This document shows, in pieces, positions 1 to 5,072 of a stretch of 5,072 nt of DNA. Below the pieces are notes generated by a model. The model made no database searches, had not been told where the DNA came from, and worked only from the letters and a program-made list of their open reading frames with translations. A program made the position numbers and the translations under genes. The number at the start of each line of letters is the position of its first letter. Position 1 is the stretch's first letter. The DNA is from Pseudomonadota bacterium. Its GTDB lineage: Bacteria; Myxococcota_A; Polyangia; Fen-1088. The stretch spans positions 1 to 5,072 of the forward strand of contig JADGRD010000343.1 in NCBI GenBank assembly GCA_017881285.1. The letters are read 5' to 3'.

Positions 1-185
1 CGGCTGCGCGCCAGATAGCCGTCGACGCCGTCGCCAATCGAAGCCACTAGGTAGAGAATGGCGGCGATCAGGCTGCGCACCGGGCTGTAGTTGTCCATGA
101 AATAGAGGACCACCGGCACGAAGAGCACCCGCCCCATGGTCACGAGGTTCGGGAGGGTGGTAATCTGGCTAGCGAGATTCGCCAT
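1..185 (-). CDS. CDP-alcohol phosphatidyltransferase, PgsA-like (partial, N-terminal 61 residues)
   Basis: Integral-membrane enzyme that transfers a phosphatidyl group from CDP-diacylglycerol to an alcohol. PgsA itself uses glycerol-3-phosphate and makes the precursor of phosphatidylglycerol. Only the N-terminus is in the window; the gene runs off the left edge. Seen: ATG at 185, then a TLPNLVTMGRVLFVPVV stretch (about residues 10-26) typical of the PgsA amphipathic start and first membrane helix. A second hydrophobic segment (about 39-50) leads into DGVDGYLAR (52-60), which fits the first half of the family signature D-x2-DG-x2-AR that binds CDP and metal. The rest of the signature (G-x3-D-x3-D) lies outside. 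The start overlaps the end of the TPR/AIM24-like gene by 17 nt and has no clear Shine-Dalgarno, suggesting translational coupling. The family is secure; the acceptor alcohol (glycerol phosphate, serine, inositol or phosphatidylglycerol) cannot be decided from this fragment. Confidence 0.88.
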   Translation of the reverse strand, partial: MANLASQITTLPNLVTMGRVLFVPVVLYFMDNYSPVRSLIAAILYLVASIGDGVDGYLARS

Positions 186-1515
186 GCCTGGATAGCAATA
201 GCACCCCTTCGCCCTCGCAGGTAACGTACTCGAGCCCGGGGAGCACGTTCTGCGCCGCGGCCGGCCTGCCCTGCACCACCACCTGCCCCAGCCAGCCCGC
301 CAGGCGCCCGCTGGGCACGAGCTGGCACTCGCCCTCGGCGATGCGAATGGCGACAATCTCGTTCTCGCCGCACACGATCACGACGCGGCCGGTGCCGCGG
401 AACTGCAAGAGCGCCTTGCCGTTGCCTGGGACACGGCCCGATTCCCACACCACCTCGTCGCCCCACGCCACCACGCGCTCCTCCTCGACGTAGAGGACAT
501 CGCGCTCGAGCTGGAGTGCGGTGAGACGCCGCTTGCAATCCGGCGAGGCAAGCAAGAGCTCACCGGCGCCGTCGACGCGGAAGAAGCGATCCAGGCCGCT
601 CGACAGGTTGTCGTCGCCGAGGTGGCCGCGCGTGCGACGGCGCGCGAGCGCGAGGCCCGGCCCGCCCAGGGCGACCAGCAAGGCGGACTCGCGCACGTGC
701 GTTTCCGCGCCCGCGGCGAAGCGCAGCACGCCCTCCCCGATCGACACGAGCGTCGCCGACGACGGGGTGAGCGATAGGAGCCGTACCGTGGTGAACTCTC
801 CCAGCGTCACCATTTCGTAAAGGCCCGCTTGCGCCGGCCTCGGCATGAGCGTGGGCACGGGCGTGGCCTCCGAGCGAAGCTGCGGCCGCGGGGTGGCCCG
901 CGTAGACGACGGGGATGGCTCGCCATCAGCCTTCTCGGGCGCGACCTCGGCCAGCCCCTCGACCATGGCGATTTCCGAGGAATGCGCCGACGGGGTCGCC
1001 GCGCGTTCCATCTCGGCGGCCAGTTCGTGCTGGCCGGCGCGGCGGAAGGCCGAGGCGGCCTGCGCGGGCGAGGCGTTGCGGGCGTAGGCGTAGCCAAGGT
1101 AGCTCCAAGCCCGGCGGTCGTCGGGCTGCGAGCGCACGGCCGCCTCGAGCTCCTGGGCCGCTTCCACGAAATGCTCGAGCTTGAGCGCGATGAGTCCGAG
1201 GTTGAGGTGAACCGCGGGATCCTCGGGCGCCACCAGGGCCGCCTCGCGGTAGACTTGGCCCGCCTCCGCCAGTCGACCGAGCTTGAAGCGAACCAGGGCG
1301 AGTAGCTTGAGCACGCGCAGGTCGTGCGGCGACGTGCGGTGCGCCCCCAGCAACTCCGCCTCCGCCTCCGGCAAGCGCTGGGCGGAGACCAACTCGCTGG
1401 CCCGGCGAAGCTGTGCTAGCAACGCCTTCTCGTCGGGGACCGCACCCACGAGCGTGGGGGCGGCGGGCTGCACGGCGGCGGGCTCCGAGCCGTTGTTGGT
1501 GTCGAATTCAGCCAC
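169..1515 (-). CDS. TPR-repeat protein with C-terminal AIM24-like domain
   Basis: A 448-residue protein of unknown specific function. Residues about 28-170 are helical tetratricopeptide-type repeats; the clearest run from about 64 to 131, with the family's alternating small and large residues (for example VHLNLGLIALKLEHFVEAA) and proline-ending units. TPR arrays bind partner proteins. Residues about 171-229 are a low-complexity linker rich in Pro, Ser, Thr and Ala. Residues about 231-440 are beta-rich, with the glycine-hydrophobic rhythm of AIM24/DUF124 proteins (GAGELLLASPDCKRRLTALQ, then a VVAWGDEVVWESG stretch). That assignment is by eye. There is no signal peptide or membrane helix, so it is probably cytoplasmic or peripheral. 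The start is GTG at 1515: an in-frame TGA two codons upstream, which is also the stop of the preceding gene, rules out a longer form. The Shine-Dalgarno is poor, so coupling to the upstream gene is likely. It sits between a transglycosylase and a phosphatidyltransferase, suggesting an envelope-related role (inference). Confidence 0.85.
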   Translation of the reverse strand: MAEFDTNNGSEPAAVQPAAPTLVGAVPDEKALLAQLRRASELVSAQRLPEAEAELLGAHRTSPHDLRVLKLLALVRFKLGRLAEAGQVYREAALVAPEDPAVHLNLGLIALKLEHFVEAAQELEAAVRSQPDDRRAWSYLGYAYARNASPAQAASAFRRAGQHELAAEMERAATPSAHSSEIAMVEGLAEVAPEKADGEPSPSSTRATPRPQLRSEATPVPTLMPRPAQAGLYEMVTLGEFTTVRLLSLTPSSATLVSIGEGVLRFAAGAETHVRESALLVALGGPGLALARRRTRGHLGDDNLSSGLDRFFRVDGAGELLLASPDCKRRLTALQLERDVLYVEEERVVAWGDEVVWESGRVPGNGKALLQFRGTGRVVIVCGENEIVAIRIAEGECQLVPSGRLAGWLGQVVVQGRPAAAQNVLPGLEYVTCEGEGVLLLSRHGESR

Positions 1516-1521
1516 GTCAGG

Positions 1522-2394
1522 TCACCGGGATGAGAGCGGCACCGTTTCGGACCATTCCGAGAGCGCCGATTCTCGTCTTCTATACTCTTCGAAGCGCAGG
1601 AGTACAGCGGTCACGTACCACCGCGTGGTTTCATAGGGCGGCATGCCGGCATATTTGTCGACCGCGCCGGGGCCCGCGTGGTAGCCGGCCAGCACCTTGA
1701 CCTTCTCGTCGAGCGAGCAGACGAGGCTCGCGGTCTGGGCCGCCGAGCCGCCCAGCGCCGGGGTGCGGCAGTAGCGCTTGGCCAGCACTTGCAGGTAGCG
1801 CGCGCCGCCCATGATGTTCTGCCGGGGATCCCAGACGTTGGTTACGCCCATGGCCCGCGCGGTGGCGGGCATGAGCTGCATGAGCCCCTGCGCGCCGGCT
1901 CTGGACACGACGTGGGGATCGTAATCCGATTCGGTGCGAATCACGGCGCGGATGAGCGCCTGTGGGATGCCGTAGCACGCCTGCTGGTCGCGAATGTGGT
2001 CGTCGAACCGCGTGTAACGCGCGGCCGAGGTGTCGCGAGCGGGCACCAGATCCGACGATCCACGCGCGACCGATGCCTTGCCGGGACCGAACCGAAACAG
2101 CACCTTCCAATGCCGGCCGACCGGGGGCAGGTTGGTGAACTCCACGGTGCCGTCGTCGCGCTCGCGCGTCCACACCACGCTGCTCGGGCGCGTGCGCGGC
2201 AAGGTGAGGCTGGGCCCGAGCCCATCCGCGGGATGCACGCGGTCAAATTCCGACACTGTGTCCCACCCCTTGCCCGTGCGCGGATCGCTGGCGAATTCCA
2301 CCGTGCCGTCGCCGCGCGTGTGCTTCCACACCTTCGCCTGACCCGGGGTGGCCAAAAGCAGGACGACGAGCGCGGGAAGGAGGCTTCTCGACAT
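1522..2394 (-). CDS. Exported lytic transglycosylase with SLT catalytic domain
   Basis: Cleaves the MurNAc-GlcNAc bond of peptidoglycan to give 1,6-anhydro products; it acts in the periplasm. Start chosen at ATG 2394 (290 residues) because it gives a classic signal peptide: MSRS, then a Leu/Val/Ala core, cleavage after PGQA at residue 20. Upstream in-frame ATGs at 2424 and 2451 would add 10 or 19 residues. Mature residues 22-44 and 74-96 are two copies of a VW...DGTVEF...P..G..W motif resembling DUF4124. The SLT domain covers about 128-275: catalytic Glu155 in the IRTESDYDP motif, GLMQLMP (170-176), GYHAGPGAV (237-245, where AYNAGPGAV is usual) and PYETTRWYV (253-261). A roughly 18-residue insertion before the third motif contains Cys209 and Cys226, a possible disulfide. 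First gene of the leftward unit, divergent from nadB. No lipobox, so soluble periplasmic rather than a lipoprotein. Enzyme class is secure; the exact family (MltC-like or Slt70-like) is not. Confidence 0.92.
   Translation of the reverse strand: MSRSLLPALVVLLLATPGQAKVWKHTRGDGTVEFASDPRTGKGWDTVSEFDRVHPADGLGPSLTLPRTRPSSVVWTRERDDGTVEFTNLPPVGRHWKVLFRFGPGKASVARGSSDLVPARDTSAARYTRFDDHIRDQQACYGIPQALIRAVIRTESDYDPHVVSRAGAQGLMQLMPATARAMGVTNVWDPRQNIMGGARYLQVLAKRYCRTPALGGSAAQTASLVCSLDEKVKVLAGYHAGPGAVDKYAGMPPYETTRWYVTAVLLRFEEYRRRESALSEWSETVPLSSR
2107..2331 (-). repeat. Duplicated 23-residue motif inside the transglycosylase
   Basis: Two 23-codon units (2331-2263 and 2175-2107) encode motifs that align without gaps and share 12 of 23 residues: V-W at the start, R, then DGTVEF, P, G and a closing W. 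The units are 52 codons apart. The segment between them (KVLFRF-type strands follow the second unit; LTLPRTRP precedes it) is not obviously repeated. This looks like an old tandem duplication of a small DUF4124-like beta module placed before the SLT domain. Such modules occur before transglycosylase domains in other delta-type proteobacteria (from memory); their ligand is not known to me. Confidence 0.7.
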
Positions 2395-2498
2395 TCGCCC
2401 CGATCGTAACACAGCATGGCCCATCGCCGCTGCCGGGGTGCGTTTCTTCATCCGCCCACCGAATGTTTCCCGCTTCGAAGTGGTACATTCCCGGCATC
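2395..2498. promoter_or_regulatory. Divergent promoter region between the transglycosylase unit and nadB
   Basis: With the preferred starts (ATG 2394 on the minus strand, GTG 2499 on the plus strand) 104 bp separate the two divergent genes, and both promoters should lie here. Weak -10-like hexamers are visible: TACGAT on the minus strand (2408-2403) and TACATT on the plus strand (2484-2489), each 4 of 6 to TATAAT. No convincing -35 box accompanies either. Each hexamer sits 8-9 bp before its start codon and neither start has a good Shine-Dalgarno, so leaderless or nearly leaderless transcripts are conceivable. If the longest possible starts (2451 and 2463) were used, only 11 bp would remain, which argues for the shorter ones. 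No operator or riboswitch recognised. Confidence 0.4.
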
Positions 2499-4085
2499 GT
2501 GGATGCAGATTATCTCGTCTTGGGTTCCGGCCTGGCGGGCCTCTACTTCGCGCTCCGCGCCTCGGCGCACGGCCGGGTCATCGTGGTGTCCAAACGCGAG
2601 CTCACCGACAACAACACCCAGCACGCGCAAGGCGGTGTCGCCGGCGTGCTGGGGGCCAACGACACCGCCGAGCAGCACATCGAGGACACCTTGCGCGTGG
2701 GCGACGGCCTGTGCGCCCGCGAGGCGGTCGAGATCTGCGTGCGCCAGGGACCCGAACACATCCTCTACCTGGCGAACCAGATCGGCGTAGCCTTCGACCG
2801 AGACAAGAACGGCGAGTTCAACCTCGGTCGCGAAGGTGGCCACAACATGCGGCGTATCGCCCACGTCCATGACATGACCGGTGCGGCCATCCACAACGCC
2901 CTGCTGGAAACCGTGCGCGGCTACGGCGACAGCATCACCCTCTTGCCCAACCACATGGCCGTCGACCTGCTAACCACCGCCAAATACGGCGGTCCGAACG
3001 CGGTCTTCGGCGCCTACGTCTTCGACCAGGCCACGGGCGAGGTGAAAACCATCACCGCTCGCGCCGTGATCATCGCGACTGGCGGGGCCGGCCGGGTGTA
3101 CTTCTACACCTCGAATCCCGACGTGGCCACCGGCGACGGCGTCGCCATGGCCTACCGGGTCGGGGCGCGCGTGGCGAACATGGAGTTCTTCCAGTTTCAC
3201 CCCACCATTCTCTACCACCCGGCTGCCAAGTCCTTCCTCATCAGCGAGGCGCTCCGGGGCGAGGGCGGAGTTCTCCGCCTGCGCGATGGTTCAGCCTTCA
3301 TGGGCCGCTACCACGAAATGAAGGATCTGGCTTCTCGCGACGTCGTCGCCCGCGCCATCGATGCCGAGCTCAAACGGACGGGGGATGCCCACGTCGTACT
3401 CGACATGACCCATCTGCCGGGCGACTTCCTGGTGGAACGCTTTCCCAACATCCACCGCCGTTGCATGGAGCTGGGCATCGACATGCGCACCACGCCCATC
3501 CCGGTGGTGCCCGCTGCCCACTACAGCTGTGGCGGCGTCATGGTCGACGGCAACGGCCGCACCAGCGTGCGGAACCTCTACGCCATCGGGGAAGCATCCA
3601 TGACCGGACTGCACGGCGCCTGCCGGCTGGCTTCGAACTCGTTGCTTGAGGCCCTGGTATACGCGGCTCGGGCCGCAGAGGACGTGCGTAGCGCCAGCGT
3701 GAACCGGCCGTTGCAGGTCGCCCCCTGGTACGCGGGCGATGCCACGGTGACCGATGAAGCGGTCGTCGTCAGCCACACCTGGGACGAAATCCGGCGCCTG
3801 ATGTGGAACTACGTCGGGATCGTGCGTTCGGACAAGCGGCTGGAGCGCGCCGCCCGCCGCATGCAGATGATTCGCGAAGAGATCCGTGAGTACTACTGGA
3901 ATTTTCAGGTCAACGGCGATCTGCTCGAGCTGCGCAACATCGCCCTGGTCGCCGATCTCATCATTGAAAGCGCGCGCCGGCGCCCCGAAAGTCGCGGACT
4001 GCACTTCAACCTGGACCACCCCGCGCACGAGCAGCGGCTGGCCAAGGACACGGTTCTGTCTCGCGGAGACGGTCCCGCGGTCTGA
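2499..4085 (+). CDS. nadB: L-aspartate oxidase NadB
   Basis: Cytoplasmic flavoenzyme that oxidises L-aspartate to iminoaspartate, using oxygen or fumarate; NadA then condenses the product to quinolinate for de novo NAD synthesis. Start taken at GTG 2499 (528 residues), which places DADYLVLGSGLAGL, the FAD dinucleotide-binding motif (GSGLAG at 9-14), at the N-terminus as in the family. An in-frame ATG at 2463 would add 12 residues unlike the family. Motifs in order: AQGGVAGVL (about 43-51), REGGH with Glu112, ATGGAGRVY (about 203-211), FFQFHPT with His244, ASRD with Arg290, HYSCGG with His341, and GLHGACRLASNSLLE with Arg376. These match the active-site Glu, His and Arg residues known in E. 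coli NadB. The C-terminal helical domain ends with the family's ESRGLHFNLDHP segment. Length is normal (E. coli, 540). The related succinate dehydrogenase and fumarate reductase flavoproteins are excluded by GLHGACRLASNSLLE and the short helical C-terminus. nadA and nadC are not in the window. Confidence 0.97.
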   Translation: MDADYLVLGSGLAGLYFALRASAHGRVIVVSKRELTDNNTQHAQGGVAGVLGANDTAEQHIEDTLRVGDGLCAREAVEICVRQGPEHILYLANQIGVAFDRDKNGEFNLGREGGHNMRRIAHVHDMTGAAIHNALLETVRGYGDSITLLPNHMAVDLLTTAKYGGPNAVFGAYVFDQATGEVKTITARAVIIATGGAGRVYFYTSNPDVATGDGVAMAYRVGARVANMEFFQFHPTILYHPAAKSFLISEALRGEGGVLRLRDGSAFMGRYHEMKDLASRDVVARAIDAELKRTGDAHVVLDMTHLPGDFLVERFPNIHRRCMELGIDMRTTPIPVVPAAHYSCGGVMVDGNGRTSVRNLYAIGEASMTGLHGACRLASNSLLEALVYAARAAEDVRSASVNRPLQVAPWYAGDATVTDEAVVVSHTWDEIRRLMWNYVGIVRSDKRLERAARRMQMIREEIREYYWNFQVNGDLLELRNIALVADLIIESARRRPESRGLHFNLDHPAHEQRLAKDTVLSRGDGPAV

Positions 4086-4109
4086 TGACTACAATCGCGT
4101 GAGTGACGA

Positions 4110-4122
4110 CGGGCTTTGCCCG
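4110..4122. other. Small hairpin after nadB
   Basis: CGGGC-TTT-GCCCG is a perfect 5-bp stem with a 3-nt loop, 24 bp past the nadB stop. No T-run follows on the plus strand, so it is not a convincing intrinsic terminator by itself. It may protect the nadB transcript 3' end or contribute to rho-dependent ending. The rest of 4086-4180 is GC-rich with no gene. Confidence 0.3.
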
Positions 4123-4177
4123 GCGGCACTCCTCGCGGGGGGCCTACGGGACCCTCCCAGGGCCCTGTTCATAATAG

Positions 4178-4209
4178 AAAAAGCCCCGATGGGGCTGCCA
4201 CCGGGGCTT
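4178..4209 (-). terminator. Rho-independent terminator of the pilin-like gene
   Basis: AAGCCCCG (4181-4188) pairs perfectly with CGGGGCTT (4202-4209), an 8-bp stem with a 13-nt loop. Read on the minus strand the hairpin begins 24 bp past the pilin stop codon and runs directly into TTTTTCTATTAT, giving the expected U-tract. On the plus strand the stem is followed only by CTTCTTC, so it could also stop nadB transcription, but less well. Within the same sequence AGCCCC (4182-4187) can instead pair with GGGGCT (4191-4196) across a GAT loop, so two mutually exclusive hairpins share one arm. Confidence 0.82.
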
Positions 4210-4232
4210 CTTCAAGTGAGTTGAGTGGTGGG

Positions 4233-4790
4233 CTATTCGAGCTCGTTGGCGATCAACGGCTGATAGCTGCCGGTGACATCGCCGTTCGAGTTGATCTGAC
4301 CCTGGCGTGAGAAGTTGGACGTGGTGGCGTTGCAGTTCAGGTCGCCCGAGGCACTGGCGGTGAATTGCGCGGCCGGGCCAGTGCCCGCGCTGACGTAGCG
4401 TGGCAGATAGTTGTGGGGATCGGGCACGGCGAAGTTGAGGGCGAGCCAAATCGCATCTTTGCCCCACACCGTGTCGCCACCCGCGCAGCGACCGCCGGTG
4501 GTGCATCCGCACTCCTTCCCGGCGTTGGCAAGACCCGCCGCCGTGTTATCGACGCCGGGAAACCGCTTCGGCAGCATTGTGCCGGCGGCGGCGATGTGGT
4601 CGCTTTCGTAGTAGGTGAGCGACCCAGCCCACTCCTTGTTGAGATGGCCAACGGCCTCGGAGGTGCGTGACTTCTTCACGTACCTCGTGAAAGCCGGGAT
4701 GGCCACGGCGGCCAAGATTCCGATGATCGCCACGACGATCATCAGCTCGACCAGGGTAAAACCTCCACTCTTCTTGCGCGCAATTGTCAT
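4233..4790 (-). CDS. Type IV pilin-like protein (prepilin)
   Basis: A 185-residue prepilin. The leader MTIARKKSGG is cut after Gly10 by prepilin peptidase, leaving FTLVELMIVVAIIGILAAVA with N-terminal Phe and the conserved Glu at +5. This hydrophobic helix anchors the subunit in the inner membrane and packs the filament core. The rest is a globular domain with four cysteines: C94, C96 and C102 clustered, and C153 in the GDLNCN segment. The FTASASGDLNCN...NELE ending resembles pilin-like proteins I associate with Myxococcota. Start: ATG 4790, with an ideal AGGAGG 8 nt upstream. The gene stands alone between its own promoter and terminator, in convergent orientation to nadB. The strong RBS, monocistronic layout and sigma-54 promoter are typical of a major pilin (PilA-like). 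A minor pilin or type II secretion pseudopilin cannot be excluded because no pil or gsp genes are visible. Confidence 0.93.
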   Translation of the reverse strand: MTIARKKSGGFTLVELMIVVAIIGILAAVAIPAFTRYVKKSRTSEAVGHLNKEWAGSLTYYESDHIAAAGTMLPKRFPGVDNTAAGLANAGKECGCTTGGRCAGGDTVWGKDAIWLALNFAVPDPHNYLPRYVSAGTGPAAQFTASASGDLNCNATTSNFSRQGQINSNGDVTGSYQPLIANELE

Positions 4791-4798
4791 TTGGGTTA

Positions 4799-4804
4799 CC
4801 TCCT
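4799..4804 (-). promoter_or_regulatory. Strong ribosome binding site of the pilin-like gene
   Basis: The minus strand reads TAGGAGGTAAC, with AGGAGG fully complementary to the 16S rRNA 3' end and an 8-nt spacer to the ATG at 4790. It is the only strong Shine-Dalgarno in the window; the other four genes have weak ones. It fixes the pilin start and implies high expression. Confidence 0.9.
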
Positions 4805-4816
4805 ACGCACCTCTTC

Positions 4817-4832
4817 TGCAGCCCTTGTGCCA
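4817..4832 (-). promoter_or_regulatory. Sigma-54 (RpoN) -24/-12 promoter of the pilin-like gene
   Basis: The minus strand reads TGGCACA-AGGG-CTGCA. The RpoN consensus is TGGCACG-N4-TTGCW. The invariant GG and GC are exactly 10 nt apart, and 10 of the 12 specified positions match. By the usual convention (C of GC at -12) transcription would start near 4806, giving a 16-nt leader that begins just before the AGGAGG ribosome binding site. Position, strand and spacing all fit the gene. Sigma-54 promoters need an AAA+ activator; pilA genes of Pseudomonas and Myxococcus are known examples, with PilR as activator in Pseudomonas. Confidence 0.85.
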
Positions 4833-4860
4833 CCACGAGGAAGGCCTCCGGATCAGCGCA

Positions 4861-4873
4861 TATCTAATTGATT
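4861..4873 (-). promoter_or_regulatory. IHF-like DNA-bending site
   Basis: The minus strand reads AATCAATTAGATA, matching the IHF consensus WATCAA-N4-TTR at 8 of 9 specified positions. The 5' side carries an A-run (CAATAAAA), as in strong IHF sites. It forms the only clearly AT-rich island of the window (about 4858-4884) and lies at about -55 to -67 from the predicted start, between the sigma-54 promoter and the upstream inverted repeat, where IHF usually bends DNA to bring an activator to the polymerase. The site is short, so it is a candidate only. Confidence 0.5.
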
Positions 4874-4909
4874 TTTATTGAGAAACCTACCCAAATGGCA
4901 CGTTACCGA

Positions 4910-4983
4910 CGGTTCCTCTGGGGTGACAAACATCGGCTCTTGGCGATAGAAGCGAACAAAACCGGGCAGGGCCACAGGAACCG
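4910..4983. repeat. Widely spaced 11-bp inverted repeat, candidate enhancer
   Basis: CGGTTCCTCTG (4910-4920) and CACAGGAACCG (4973-4983) are inverted copies matching at 10 of 11 positions, with 52 bp between them. Arm centres are 63 bp apart, about six turns of B-DNA, so both arms face the same side. They lie at about -109 and -172 from the predicted pilin transcription start, within the range used by sigma-54 enhancer-binding proteins. The arms do not match an activator site I know. Confidence 0.5.
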
Positions 4984-5007
4984 ATCGCGCTCGGACGGAC
5001 CCCCCAG

Positions 5008-5044
5008 GTGCCTCGCCGACTTCCGAGCCCAAGGCACTAGGCAC
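5008..5044. repeat. Three copies of AGGCAC, one inverted
   Basis: AGGCAC occurs at 5032-5037 and 5039-5044 as direct repeats 7 bp apart, and inverted as GTGCCT at 5008-5013. The element is short and may be chance in GC-rich DNA. It lies at the far end of the non-coding stretch 4833-5072, in which I find no convincing gene apart from the pilin control elements. Confidence 0.25.
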
Positions 5045-5072
5045 GTCGAAACTCATCTCAACAACAAGGGAT

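Noticed and set aside
829..1305. A 158-codon plus-strand frame opposite the TPR/AIM24-like gene
   Set aside because: Arg/Gly-rich translation typical of antisense frames in GC-rich genes.
1678..2409. A 243-codon plus-strand frame opposite the transglycosylase
   Set aside because: It is a shadow of G/C-biased codons of the real gene, with arginine- and histidine-rich composition and no domain; the opposite strand has signal peptide and catalytic motifs.
2481..2496. Sigma-54-like TGGTACA-TTCC-CGGCA before nadB
   Set aside because: GG-N10-GC spacing is present but only 8 of 12 positions match, and the predicted transcription start (about 2507) would lie inside the nadB coding region.
3291..4028. 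A 245-codon minus-strand frame opposite nadB
   Set aside because: NadB motifs run continuously on the other strand; this frame has no recognisable domain, no RBS and shadow-type composition.
4896..4911. TGGCACG on the plus strand, a perfect sigma-54 -24 element
   Set aside because: The -12 GC is missing at the required distance (AC at 4909-4910), and no gene start follows in the window.
4923..4950. GTGACA...GATAGA as a plus-strand sigma-70 promoter toward the right edge
   Set aside because: The -35 is good (5 of 6) but the -10 matches only 3 of 6 with a 16-bp spacer, and no downstream gene is visible.
4853..5056. A 67-codon minus-strand reading frame upstream of the pilin-like gene
   Set aside because: Only about 58% G/C at third positions, no Shine-Dalgarno, no recognisable domain, and it runs across the inverted repeat and AT-rich site of the pilin control region.

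Overview
The window is GC-rich chromosomal DNA with tightly packed genes and strong G/C preference at third codon positions. The type IV pilin-like protein, the fusion of TPR repeats to an AIM24-like domain, and the NadB all resemble proteins I associate with Myxococcota (the former deltaproteobacterial myxobacteria). That placement comes from protein style and was not checked by a search. I see no mobile element, CRISPR array, rRNA or tRNA.

Left half (1-2394, minus strand): a three-gene unit read right to left. It starts with an exported lytic transglycosylase (1522-2394). Six bases later comes a TPR/AIM24-like protein (169-1515). Its end overlaps by 17 nt the start of a CDP-alcohol phosphatidyltransferase (PgsA-like), which runs off the left edge (1-185). 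The unit combines peptidoglycan cleavage, a probable protein-interaction scaffold and phospholipid head-group synthesis, so a cell-envelope role is a reasonable inference.

Middle (2395-4085): a short divergent promoter region of about 100 bp, then nadB on the plus strand. NadB is L-aspartate oxidase, the first enzyme of de novo NAD synthesis, and all its active-site motifs are present.

Right half (4086-5072): a convergent intergenic stretch holds a rho-independent terminator. Next is a minus-strand pilin-like gene (4233-4790) with a textbook prepilin leader and a very strong ribosome binding site. Upstream of it lies the most informative non-coding sequence in the window: a near-consensus sigma-54 (-24/-12) promoter, an AT-rich IHF-like site about 60 bp upstream of the predicted start of transcription, and farther out an 11-bp inverted repeat whose arm centres are 63 bp apart. 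This looks like a complete enhancer-dependent pilin control region, as known for pilA in Myxococcus and Pseudomonas. The remaining sequence to the right edge shows no convincing gene.

Overall this is a largely ordinary housekeeping and envelope region. The points most worth checking are the pilin control region, the LT/TPR-AIM24/phosphatidyltransferase operon with its in-frame single-stop junction, and the duplicated N-terminal motif in the transglycosylase.
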